Notes under the pieces: model-generated
Told to the model about the DNA's origin: nothing
The model's input: only the letters and a program-made list of their open reading frames with translations
Database searches by the model: none
Position numbers and translations under genes: made by a program
Source of the DNA: Comamonadaceae bacterium
GTDB taxonomy: Bacteria; Pseudomonadota; Gammaproteobacteria; Burkholderiales; Burkholderiaceae
Direction: 5' to 3'
NCBI GenBank assembly: GCA_947505915.1
Contig: CANNNH010000088.1
Span: 1 to 6,401, forward strand
Length of the DNA: 6,401 nucleotides
Shown: one piece after another, positions 1 through 6,069 of the stretch
Numbering within the stretch: the stretch's first letter is position 1
Layout of the letters: every line of letters begins with the position of its first letter

Positions 1-1006
1 GGCCAGCCCCTTGTTGCAGCAAGGCGTGGAGCATGCCGGTGGTGTTGCTGTCGCCACCCGCGCCGGGGTTGTCTTGGGTATCGGCAATCAACACAGGGCG
101 TGTGTGTTGTGCCGCCAAAGCCAAGGCTTGCGTGACAACTTCTCGAGCAGGTAAAAAATCCATGCGCCACTGCGCGGGGAAAGAGGCCATGGTGTTTAAA
201 GCATCCGCCGCCGCTTTTGCCTGAAAGGGCTCTTCGCCATAAGCCCACAACACCGGCCCGCACTCCTCGAAATCGGCAGCGGGAAAGCCCATGCAAAAAC
301 TCAGCACGCAAGTGTGTTCGCGATCGATGTCAGCCATGGCCGCGTAAATGTCTTTGGCGGGTTGCAACCAAGTCGACTGCGCATTGAGCGAAATCAAATA
401 CGGCAAGCGGTGTGCCACCACGGCCTCGCGTCGGCCCAAACGCAAGCGCCTTTGCAGCAAGTCGGCGGCACGCTCGCCCGTTTCTGCCATGTCGATGTGC
501 GGGTAGGTTCGGTAGGCCACCAACGCATCGGCAAGCGCCAACATGCGGTGGGTGACGTTGGCGTGTAAGTCAAGGCTTGCTACCACGGGCATGTGTTCAC
601 CGACCAAGGCGCGTACACGCGCGAGCAACTCGCCCTCGGCATCATCGGCGTGCTCGGCCACCGCGGCGCCGTGCAAATCGAGGTAGACCGCATCTAAGCC
701 TTGCGTCAAAGCCTCTTGCAAGTCTTGCAGGATGTCGCCGGCGATGCGCTCAAACGCATCACGTGTCACAAAGGAAGACGGGCTGGCACCCGCCCACACC
801 GACGGCCACAGCTGCCAGCCATGGCGTTTGGCCGCGTCTATAAAACCACCCACCGGAATGTTCACGCCGGTGAACTGCGCTTGCATCGCCTGGCCACGGA
901 TGTAAGCAGGAAACGCGTCGCCTCGGTTGAACGCCGCCCAATCGGCCAAGCTGGGCGCAAAGGTATTGGTCTCGTGCTGAAAGCCTGCGATAAAAACCTT
1001 GGTCAT
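1..1006 (-). CDS. M81-family (MlrC-like) metallohydrolase, C-terminus cut by window edge
   Basis: The reading frame opens with ATG at 1006 and stays open for 335 residues to the left edge; the stop is outside the window. Visible family marks are an N-terminal GFQHETNTFAP (8-18), DLHGAAV (110-116), EGELL (125-129), SLDLHANVTHRM (144-155), YRTYPHIDM (165-173) and DNPGAGGDSNTTG (312-324). These match the MlrC N-terminal domain (DUF1485) and the start of the MlrC C-terminal domain; full proteins are usually near 480-500 residues, so about a third is missing. The family takes its name from microcystin-degrading MlrC, a cytoplasmic metalloenzyme that cleaves linearised peptide. The His and Asp of the DLHAN and YRTYPHID motifs are probable metal ligands (inference). 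There is no signal peptide. The start overlaps the ATPase stop by four bases (ATGA), with a weak GGGG ribosome site seven bases upstream. Microcystin itself need not be the substrate, because most family members are uncharacterised. Confidence 0.93.
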   Translation of the reverse strand, partial: MTKVFIAGFQHETNTFAPSLADWAAFNRGDAFPAYIRGQAMQAQFTGVNIPVGGFIDAAKRHGWQLWPSVWAGASPSSFVTRDAFERIAGDILQDLQEALTQGLDAVYLDLHGAAVAEHADDAEGELLARVRALVGEHMPVVASLDLHANVTHRMLALADALVAYRTYPHIDMAETGERAADLLQRRLRLGRREAVVAHRLPYLISLNAQSTWLQPAKDIYAAMADIDREHTCVLSFCMGFPAADFEECGPVLWAYGEEPFQAKAAADALNTMASFPAQWRMDFLPAREVVTQALALAAQHTRPVLIADTQDNPGAGGDSNTTGMLHALLQQGAG

Positions 1007-2574
1007 GCGGACACCCCAGGCGCACTCGCCATCAGCGAGCGGGTGTAAGCGTGCTGCGGCTGTGCATACAGCGTAGCGGTGTCGCCGCGCTCGACGATCT
1101 GCCCTTGGTGCATGACGATGACGCTGTCACACAACTGGGCGGCCACCCGCAAATCATGGGTGATGAACAACAAGCCCAAACCCAATTGCAGCTGCACTTG
1201 GCGCAGGAGTTGCAAGATCTGCGCTTGTACCGACACATCCAAAGCGCTGACCGCTTCATCGGCCACCAAGACCTGCGGGCGACACGCCAAGGCACGGGCA
1301 ATGGCGATGCGCTGGCGCTGACCGCCGCTGAACTGGCGCGGGTAACGCGCCATGGCTTGTACTGGAAGCTGTACTTGCTGCAAGAGTTGTTCAGCCAAGG
1401 CTTTGGCCTGGGCGGCAGTCATGCCAAAGTTGCGCGCACCTTCCACCAGCGACTCCCCCACCGTCATGCGCGGGTTCAGCGAGCGGTTGGGGTCTTGAAA
1501 TACCACTTGAACACGGTGGCGCAAGGGACGAAGCTGCGCTTCAGGCAAGCGGGCTATCTCGTCCTCGCCCCAAAAAATCTCGCCATCGCTGGGGTCGACC
1601 AAACGCAATAAACATCTTGCAAATGTGGACTTGCCCGACCCCGATTCACCCACCACACCCACGGTTTCGCCGGCGCGCAAGGCCAAGCTTGCATCGTGCA
1701 AAGCGCGGGTGGTGTTGTAGTTTTTGCCCACTGCCACGGCGCTCAACAAAGGAGGCGTGTCAGCGATGTGGCGAGCAGGGGGCGGCGTCATGCTGGGCAC
1801 CGCCGCCAACAACTCGCGGGTGTACGGCGCTTGCGGGGAACGCAGCACTTGCTCGCGGCTTCCAAGTTCGACCGCGACACCGCGGTGCATCACCAGCACC
1901 TGATCGGCAATGTCGGCCACCACACCCATGTCGTGGGTGATGAACAGCACCGCGCTTCCTGTTTCTTGCTGCAAAGTTTGAATAAGCTGCAAGATATCTT
2001 TTTGGGTGGTGACGTCTAGAGCCGTGGTGGGTTCGTCACAAATCAACAAGGCCGGCTTCATGACCATGGCCATGGCGATGACGATGCGCTGACGTTGCCC
2101 GCCGCTGAGTTGGTGCGGATAGCTCTGCCACATGCGCTCGGGGTCGGGCAAGCGCACCTGCGCCAGCATGTCCAACACCGCACTGAGGCGCTGGCTGGCT
2201 GGCCAATCGGTGTGGGTGCGTAACAGTTCATCGATTTGCTCGCCGCAACGCATCACGGGGTTAAGAGCGGTCATGGGCTCTTGAAACACCATGCCCATGG
2301 CACGCCCACGCAATGCACGCAATCGTGCCTGACTGGCGTCAAGCAAAGACTCACCTTGCAACTGCACCGCGCCGCCCGACACTTTCAATTCACCATCGAG
2401 CAAGCCCATGACCGTGGTGGCCAATACCGACTTACCCGAACCTGATTCGCCGACCACACATAGCGTTTCACCGGCGGATAACTGCAAGCTGATGTCTTGC
2501 AAAGCCATCGGTCTGTCCGCACCGCTGGGAAGGGCCACGCTCAAACTTTCGATGGACAAAACAGGCTGCGTCAT
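1003..2574 (-). CDS. Fused two-domain ABC transporter ATPase (DppD-DppF type)
   Basis: This 523-residue cytoplasmic protein carries two complete ABC ATPase domains and should energise import through the two permeases encoded upstream. Domain 1: Walker A GESGSGKS (42-49), Q-loop Q98, signature LSGGQ (156-160), Walker B LLICDE ending at catalytic E181, switch H214. Domain 2: Walker A GESGSGKST (309-317), Q-loop Q360, signature FSGGQ (415-419), Walker B VLVADE ending at E440, switch H473. Each domain is followed by the short oligopeptide-transporter C-terminal motif (PYTRELL near 250; AYTRSLM near 509). All catalytic residues are present in both halves, so both sites look active. Domain 2 reads DEAVSALD rather than the usual DEPVSALD, a variant also known in GsiA-type fused ATPases. 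The start is placed at ATG 2574, which shares one base with the permease stop; a TTG one codon upstream would add one residue. Fusion of the two ATPases is common in this transporter class. Confidence 0.96.
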   Translation of the reverse strand: MTQPVLSIESLSVALPSGADRPMALQDISLQLSAGETLCVVGESGSGKSVLATTVMGLLDGELKVSGGAVQLQGESLLDASQARLRALRGRAMGMVFQEPMTALNPVMRCGEQIDELLRTHTDWPASQRLSAVLDMLAQVRLPDPERMWQSYPHQLSGGQRQRIVIAMAMVMKPALLICDEPTTALDVTTQKDILQLIQTLQQETGSAVLFITHDMGVVADIADQVLVMHRGVAVELGSREQVLRSPQAPYTRELLAAVPSMTPPPARHIADTPPLLSAVAVGKNYNTTRALHDASLALRAGETVGVVGESGSGKSTFARCLLRLVDPSDGEIFWGEDEIARLPEAQLRPLRHRVQVVFQDPNRSLNPRMTVGESLVEGARNFGMTAAQAKALAEQLLQQVQLPVQAMARYPRQFSGGQRQRIAIARALACRPQVLVADEAVSALDVSVQAQILQLLRQVQLQLGLGLLFITHDLRVAAQLCDSVIVMHQGQIVERGDTATLYAQPQHAYTRSLMASAPGVSA

Positions 2575-3455
2575 CAACCCACCCGCTTGGCAAATTTGGG
2601 GTCGAGCACATCGCGCAAACCGTCACCCAACAAGTTGATGGCCAACACCGTGGGCACCAAGAACATGGCGGGAAACAAGACGTTGCCCGGCTGCTGGCTG
2701 AACTGCACCCGCCCCTCGGCCATGATGTTGCCCCACGTGGGCACATCGGGGGGCAAGCCCAATCCCAAGAAACTCAAAATGGCTTCGGTGAGCACCGCTG
2801 ACGCCGCCACAAAGGTGCCTTGCACCAACAGGGGTGCCATGGCGTTGGGAAGAATATGCCGCCACAAAATCACAGGCGTGGGCGTCGCCAAAGCGCGGGC
2901 AGCTTCCACATAGGGCTCTTCGCGCAAAGTCATCACCAAGGCGCGCACCAAACGGGTGACACGCGGCACCTCGGGAATGGCAATCGCTATCACCACCGTC
3001 GCCACATTCGCGCCCAAAGCCGCCACCAAAGCGATGGCCAAGAGCACCGCAGGAATAGCCATCAAACCATCCATGAAGCGCATCAGCAGCATATCGACGC
3101 CACGAAAATAGCCCGCCAACATGCCGCACAAACCACCCAAGCCCAGCGCCAAGACGGCGGTGGCAATGCCCACCACCAGCGAGATGCGGCTGCCATACAA
3201 AACCCGGCTGTAAATATCGCGGCCAAAGTTATCGGTGCCCAACCAAAAGGTTTGGGCCAGCACTTGGCCGTCGGGCAAGGCAAAGTCACCTGCCATGCCC
3301 GCGGCTTTGTTGATGTGGTTGGCGTCCATCGCAGCGGGGTCTACCGTGCCCAACCAAGGCGCGAGCAAAGCGACCGTCACCATGAAGGCCAACACCGCCA
3401 CGCCAAAGCGCACCGAACCGTGGTCCCATAAACGACTTTGCAGCGAGGCGGCCAT
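2574..3455 (-). CDS. Peptide-type ABC transporter permease, DppC/OppC-like
   Basis: An inner-membrane permease subunit of 293 residues, the usual size for the family. It has a short cytoplasmic N-terminus and a first membrane segment at about 18-37. A periplasmic stretch follows, with the family motif GTDNFGRDIYSRVLYGSRIS (73-92), then five further hydrophobic segments. The ATPase-coupling EAA loop lies near 179-204 (EEPYVEAARAL, later WRHILPN). The glycine normally found seven residues into this loop is alanine (A190), followed by TPTP. Late motifs SFLGLGLPPDVPTWG (228-242) and the C-terminal LGDGLRDVLDPK (286-297 region of the family alignment) are typical. The ATG at 3455 shares its A with the stop of the preceding permease (TGATG), and an AGGA lies ten bases upstream. 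The frame remains open far upstream (to about 4079), but that part reads antisense-like sequence with no family similarity and overlaps the other permease, so it is not coding. It should pair with the DppB-like subunit as a heterodimer. Confidence 0.96.
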   Translation of the reverse strand: MAASLQSRLWDHGSVRFGVAVLAFMVTVALLAPWLGTVDPAAMDANHINKAAGMAGDFALPDGQVLAQTFWLGTDNFGRDIYSRVLYGSRISLVVGIATAVLALGLGGLCGMLAGYFRGVDMLLMRFMDGLMAIPAVLLAIALVAALGANVATVVIAIAIPEVPRVTRLVRALVMTLREEPYVEAARALATPTPVILWRHILPNAMAPLLVQGTFVAASAVLTEAILSFLGLGLPPDVPTWGNIMAEGRVQFSQQPGNVLFPAMFLVPTVLAINLLGDGLRDVLDPKFAKRVG

Positions 3456-4408
3456 CAGTGGCGAATCCTGGGGTCTAAAAACAAATAGCTCACGTCCACC
3501 AGCAAATTGATGAACACATAGCTGCACGAAAAAAACAGCACCAAGCCTTGGATGACAGGGAAGTCGCGGTTCAGCACCGCGTCCACAGTAAGCGACCCCA
3601 AGCCAGGAATGGCGTAGACGGTTTCCGTCACCACCACACCGCCGATGAGCAAGGCCACACCAATGCCAATGACGGTGACGATGGGCACCGCCGCATTCGC
3701 CAAAGCGTGGCGCAACAACACCGCCATCTCGCCAATGCCTTTGGCCCGCGCCGTGCGTATGTAGTCTTCGCTCAAGGCTTCGGACACACTGGCACGGGTC
3801 ATGCGGGCAATCAGTGCAATGTAAATAGTGCCCAAGGTCAGCCACGGCAAGATGAGTTGGCGCACCCAATCCCACACACTGCCCGCTTGCGCGCCAAACA
3901 AGGGTTTGTAGCCTTGCACCGGCAACCACTGCAAGCGAATCGCAAACACATAAATCAAACCATAGGCAATGACGAACACAGGCACCGAAAAACCCGCCAC
4001 CGAAAACGCTGAGAGCGATCGGTCTAACCACCCACCCATGCGCCATGCCGCCAAGGTGCCCAAGGGCACTGCCACACACACCGCGAGCAAGGCGGTTCCC
4101 AAGGCCAAAGACAGGCTGGGCTCCATTCGCTGGGTGATGAGTTCAAGCACCGGCTTGCCCAAGTAATAGGAGTAACCCAAATCGCCTTGCACCACCTTAC
4201 CCAGCCAAATGCCATATTGGCTGACGAGATTGCGGTCCAGACCCAACTGGCTGCGGATGTTGGCGATGTCTTCGCTGGTGGCGTTGTTGCCGGCAATGAC
4301 GGCGGCAGGGTCGCCTGGGGCCAAGCGCAAAATGAGAAACACCACCACCGACACCACCCACAACACGGGGAGTACCGCCAGCAAGCGACGAAGCAAAAAA
4401 GACGCCAT
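3455..4408 (-). CDS. Peptide-type ABC transporter permease, DppB/OppB-like
   Basis: An inner-membrane permease of 317 residues, typical for the family. The N-terminus FLLRRLLAVLPVLWVVSVVV is the characteristic first membrane segment, followed by LRLAPGDPA (27-35), the LGLD motif (55-58) and GDLGYSY (75-81), all hallmarks of DppB-type proteins. Five more hydrophobic stretches follow at about 99-121, 134-157, 186-201, 238-260 and 282-303. The ATPase-coupling loop is DYIRTARAKG (215-224), then LLRHALANAAVPIV, with the expected glycine at 224. The end LDPRIRH is also typical. The start is ATG 4408, which shares one base with the stop of the binding-protein gene. A longer reading from about 4429 adds MGLEQKL, but the ATG at 4408 fits the family N-terminus and the same TGATG pattern seen at the next two junctions. 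No clear ribosome site is visible, so translation probably depends on ribosomes finishing the binding-protein gene. Confidence 0.96.
   Translation of the reverse strand: MASFLLRRLLAVLPVLWVVSVVVFLILRLAPGDPAAVIAGNNATSEDIANIRSQLGLDRNLVSQYGIWLGKVVQGDLGYSYYLGKPVLELITQRMEPSLSLALGTALLAVCVAVPLGTLAAWRMGGWLDRSLSAFSVAGFSVPVFVIAYGLIYVFAIRLQWLPVQGYKPLFGAQAGSVWDWVRQLILPWLTLGTIYIALIARMTRASVSEALSEDYIRTARAKGIGEMAVLLRHALANAAVPIVTVIGIGVALLIGGVVVTETVYAIPGLGSLTVDAVLNRDFPVIQGLVLFFSCSYVFINLLVDVSYLFLDPRIRH
3466..3469 (-). promoter_or_regulatory. Possible Shine-Dalgarno site of the DppC-like permease
   Basis: The minus strand reads AGGA ten bases before the ATG at 3455, inside the end of the upstream permease gene. 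The spacing is long but workable. Together with the TGATG overlap it suggests re-initiation after termination of the upstream gene. Confidence 0.35.
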
Positions 4409-6000
4409 CAGTTTTTGCTCAAGCCCCACATCACGGGAATGCCTGCGGTTTGCAACATGCCGCTGACATTGCTGCGCAAGGCGGTGGGGTTGCGGTACTG
4501 ACCCAAGGGCGCAAAGGCCGCAGTTTCAAACACCAAGGCTTGAATTTCAGAGGCGATTTTTTTCTGCTCTGGGCCTTCATGGGCGCGCGCAAATTTGGCT
4601 TTCAAGGCTTCAATGCGCGGCTCGTCTTGCCATCCGAACCAGCCGGTCGCGCCCTTGGCATTGAGCATGGCGCTGCTCAAAGGGCTGCCAATGTCTTGCG
4701 CTGTCCAGGTGGTAAAGAACATATTCCAACCGCCTTGGTTAGGGGGCTCTTTTTTGGCACGTCGCGCCACCAAAGAGGCCCAGTCCATTTGCTGCAAGTC
4801 CACCTTGAAACCCGCGGCTTCCAGTTGCTGCTTGGCCACCAGTGGCAGCTTGGTGATAGCGGATAAATCGGTAGGGCGCATCATGACGATGGGCGTGCCG
4901 TCGTAGCCGGCTTCCTTCAACAATTCGCGGGCTTTGACGGTGTTGGCGACACCTGTGAAATAACTGGTGTTCTCGTCAGCCAAGGGCGTGCCGCAAGGGT
5001 AAATGCTGCGGCAGGCTCGTACCAAATCTGGGATGCCGACCTGTGTATTGATGAATGCTTGCTGGCCAATCGCCAGCATGGCGGCTTGGCGAATCTTCAC
5101 ATTGTTAAACGGCGCATGTAAGTGGTTAAAGCGCATGACGTACTGGTAGCCTGCAGGTGAAAAATCGTCCACCTTGACGCCAGCGGTTTTTTTCAATGAC
5201 TCGTATTGTTCGAAACTGGGTTGCTCCACCATGTCTACCTCGCCAGCTTGCAGCGCATTGAACTGGGTTTGCGGGTCGCGAATGATGACCCACTCCACCC
5301 GCTCGAAATTGACGGGGCGACCACCGGCCAAACCACTGGTCGCTTCTTTGCGCGACAAATATTTGGAGTTGCGCAAGTAAACCGCCACAGAACCGGGCTT
5401 GAACTCGTCGGCCTTGAAGATGAAGGGGCCAGAGCCAATATGCTCCTTGATTTGCTCGGTGCCGGGTGTGGCCGCAATGCGGGCGGGCATGATGAAGGGC
5501 ACATTGCTAGACGCCTTGCCCAAAGCGTCAAGCACGATGGCGCAAGGCTCTTTCAGAATAAAGCGAAAGGTATTGGCGTCAGGGGTTTCAATCTTGTCGA
5601 TGAAGCTAAACAAAATACCGCCCATGGCGTCACGACTGGCCCAGCGCTTGAGCGACGCGGCCACGTCTTCGCTGGTGACGGGTTTGCCATCATGAAACTC
5701 CAAGCCCGCGCGCAGCTTGAAAGTCCAGGTCTTGCCGTCTTTGGCGGTGGTGTAGCTTTGCACCATTTGCGGTTGGATATTGCCCTTGGCGTCCTCAGAA
5801 AACAGCGTGTCGTAAATCATGTACGCATGGTTACGGGTGACGTAGGCGGTGGTCCAGATGGGGTCTAGCACCGCCAAATTGGCGTGGGGTACAAAGCGAA
5901 ACACTTTGTTGGCTGGCAAGGTGTTTTGGGCTTGCGCCGGCATACCGAGCCAACTCGCTACCAAAACCACGGCCATGACTTTTAACCAACTGCGTCGCAT
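4408..6000 (-). CDS. Periplasmic solute-binding protein, family 5 (peptide-type ABC importer)
   Basis: The secreted receptor of the importer, 530 residues, within the usual 500-550 range. A Sec signal peptide is clear: basic start MRRSWLK, hydrophobic core VMAVVLVASWLG, and a likely cut after PAQA (residue 24). There is no lipobox cysteine, so the mature protein should be free in the periplasm. Family 5 features include FVPHANLAVLDPIWTT (36-51), YDTLF (63-67), WTFKLRAGLEFHDGKPVTSEDV (about 92-113), IGSGPF (178-183) and FNALQAGEVDMVEQP (237-251). A cysteine pair, C330 and C336 (ACRSIYPCG), matches a CxxxxxC pattern seen in relatives and could form a disulfide. Start choice: ATG 6000 has AAGGGG ending six bases before it. 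ATG 6006 is directly abutted by that site, and the open frame back to a TTG at 6069 would overlap the divergent gene. It is first in the operon and ends in a one-base overlap with the permease. The ligand cannot be inferred; di/oligopeptides, amides or other small compounds are all possible for this family. Confidence 0.95.
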   Translation of the reverse strand: MRRSWLKVMAVVLVASWLGMPAQAQNTLPANKVFRFVPHANLAVLDPIWTTAYVTRNHAYMIYDTLFSEDAKGNIQPQMVQSYTTAKDGKTWTFKLRAGLEFHDGKPVTSEDVAASLKRWASRDAMGGILFSFIDKIETPDANTFRFILKEPCAIVLDALGKASSNVPFIMPARIAATPGTEQIKEHIGSGPFIFKADEFKPGSVAVYLRNSKYLSRKEATSGLAGGRPVNFERVEWVIIRDPQTQFNALQAGEVDMVEQPSFEQYESLKKTAGVKVDDFSPAGYQYVMRFNHLHAPFNNVKIRQAAMLAIGQQAFINTQVGIPDLVRACRSIYPCGTPLADENTSYFTGVANTVKARELLKEAGYDGTPIVMMRPTDLSAITKLPLVAKQQLEAAGFKVDLQQMDWASLVARRAKKEPPNQGGWNMFFTTWTAQDIGSPLSSAMLNAKGATGWFGWQDEPRIEALKAKFARAHEGPEQKKIASEIQALVFETAAFAPLGQYRNPTALRSNVSGMLQTAGIPVMWGLSKN

Positions 6001-6006
6001 ACCCAT

Positions 6007-6012
6007 CCCCTT
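6007..6012 (-). promoter_or_regulatory. Shine-Dalgarno site of the binding-protein gene
   Basis: On the minus strand this reads AAGGGG, six bases upstream of the ATG at 6000 and directly adjacent to the alternative ATG at 6006. The spacing decides for 6000. It is the best ribosome-binding site in the operon, in keeping with the first gene needing independent initiation while the later ones are coupled. Confidence 0.65.
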
Positions 6013-6014
6013 GT

Positions 6015-6045
6015 TTGCCAAGCTACATTTAAAGCTCAATATAAG
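6015..6045 (+). promoter_or_regulatory. Candidate sigma-70-like promoter for the amidase gene
   Basis: TTGCCA (6015-6020) and TATAAG (6040-6045) resemble -35 and -10 hexamers, separated by 19 bases, which is longer than the preferred 17. Transcription would begin near 6051, leaving a leader of about 9 bases to ATG 6060 or about 21 bases to ATG 6072. This is a motif match by eye only. Confidence 0.3.
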
Positions 6046-6069
6046 CGATTCTCTTTTTGATGGGCTCAA
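6038..6069 (-). promoter_or_regulatory. Weak candidate promoter for the transporter operon
   Basis: On the minus strand TTGAGC (6069-6064) and TATATT (6043-6038) resemble -35 and -10 elements with a 20-base spacer, which is suboptimal. The start would fall near 6031, giving a leader of about 30 bases that includes the AAGGGG ribosome site. If real, its -35 lies inside the amidase reading frame and its -10 overlaps that of the opposing candidate, so the two promoters would compete. An activator-dependent promoter is equally possible. Confidence 0.2.

Larger units (their letters stand above)
6001..6059. promoter_or_regulatory. Divergent intergenic control region between binding-protein and amidase genes
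   Basis: This 59-base gap is the only non-coding stretch in the window and is visibly richer in A and T than its surroundings. It must contain or overlap the promoters of both the five-gene operon (leftward) and the amidase gene (rightward). It holds an imperfect palindrome (GCTCAATATAAGC, 6034-6046) that overlaps the candidate -10 elements of both directions, a possible shared operator position. A short direct repeat GCTCAA occurs at 6034-6039 and 6064-6069. No regulator gene lies within the window and no known operator consensus is recognised. Confidence 0.6.

Noticed and set aside
1..1006. Assigning the M81 protein as a true microcystin-degrading MlrC
   Set aside because: No mlrA, mlrB or mlrD genes are visible, and the M81 family is broad; only family membership is supported.
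1051..1611. Plus-strand open frame of 186 codons opposite the fused ATPase
   Set aside because: It is an antisense shadow of ATPase domain 2; the complementary strand holds complete Walker and signature motifs.
2820..3431. Plus-strand open frame of 203 codons opposite the DppC-like permease
   Set aside because: The translation is rich in His, Gln, Arg and Gly with no hydrophobic core or recognisable domain, as expected for the antisense of a membrane-protein gene in GC-rich DNA. The opposite strand carries an unambiguous permease.
3456..4079. Upstream extension of the DppC-like permease frame to give a 501-residue protein
   Set aside because: The extra N-terminal part is out-of-frame sequence of the DppB-like permease, rich in Arg, His, Cys and Trp. 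The family start fits ATG 3455, which gives the normal 293 residues.
4409..4429. Seven-residue N-terminal extension (MGLEQKL) of the DppB-like permease
   Set aside because: ATG 4408 matches the family N-terminus and the TGATG overlap repeated at the next junctions; the extension would lie in the end of the binding-protein gene.
5206..5868. Plus-strand open frame of 220 codons opposite the binding-protein gene
   Set aside because: It lies wholly within a confident gene on the other strand, has no plausible ribosome site, and its translation shows no family resemblance.
6001..6069. Upstream extension of the binding-protein frame to a TTG at 6069
   Set aside because: It would place 23 charged residues before a perfect signal peptide, overlap the divergent amidase start, and ignore the well-spaced AAGGGG site before ATG 6000.
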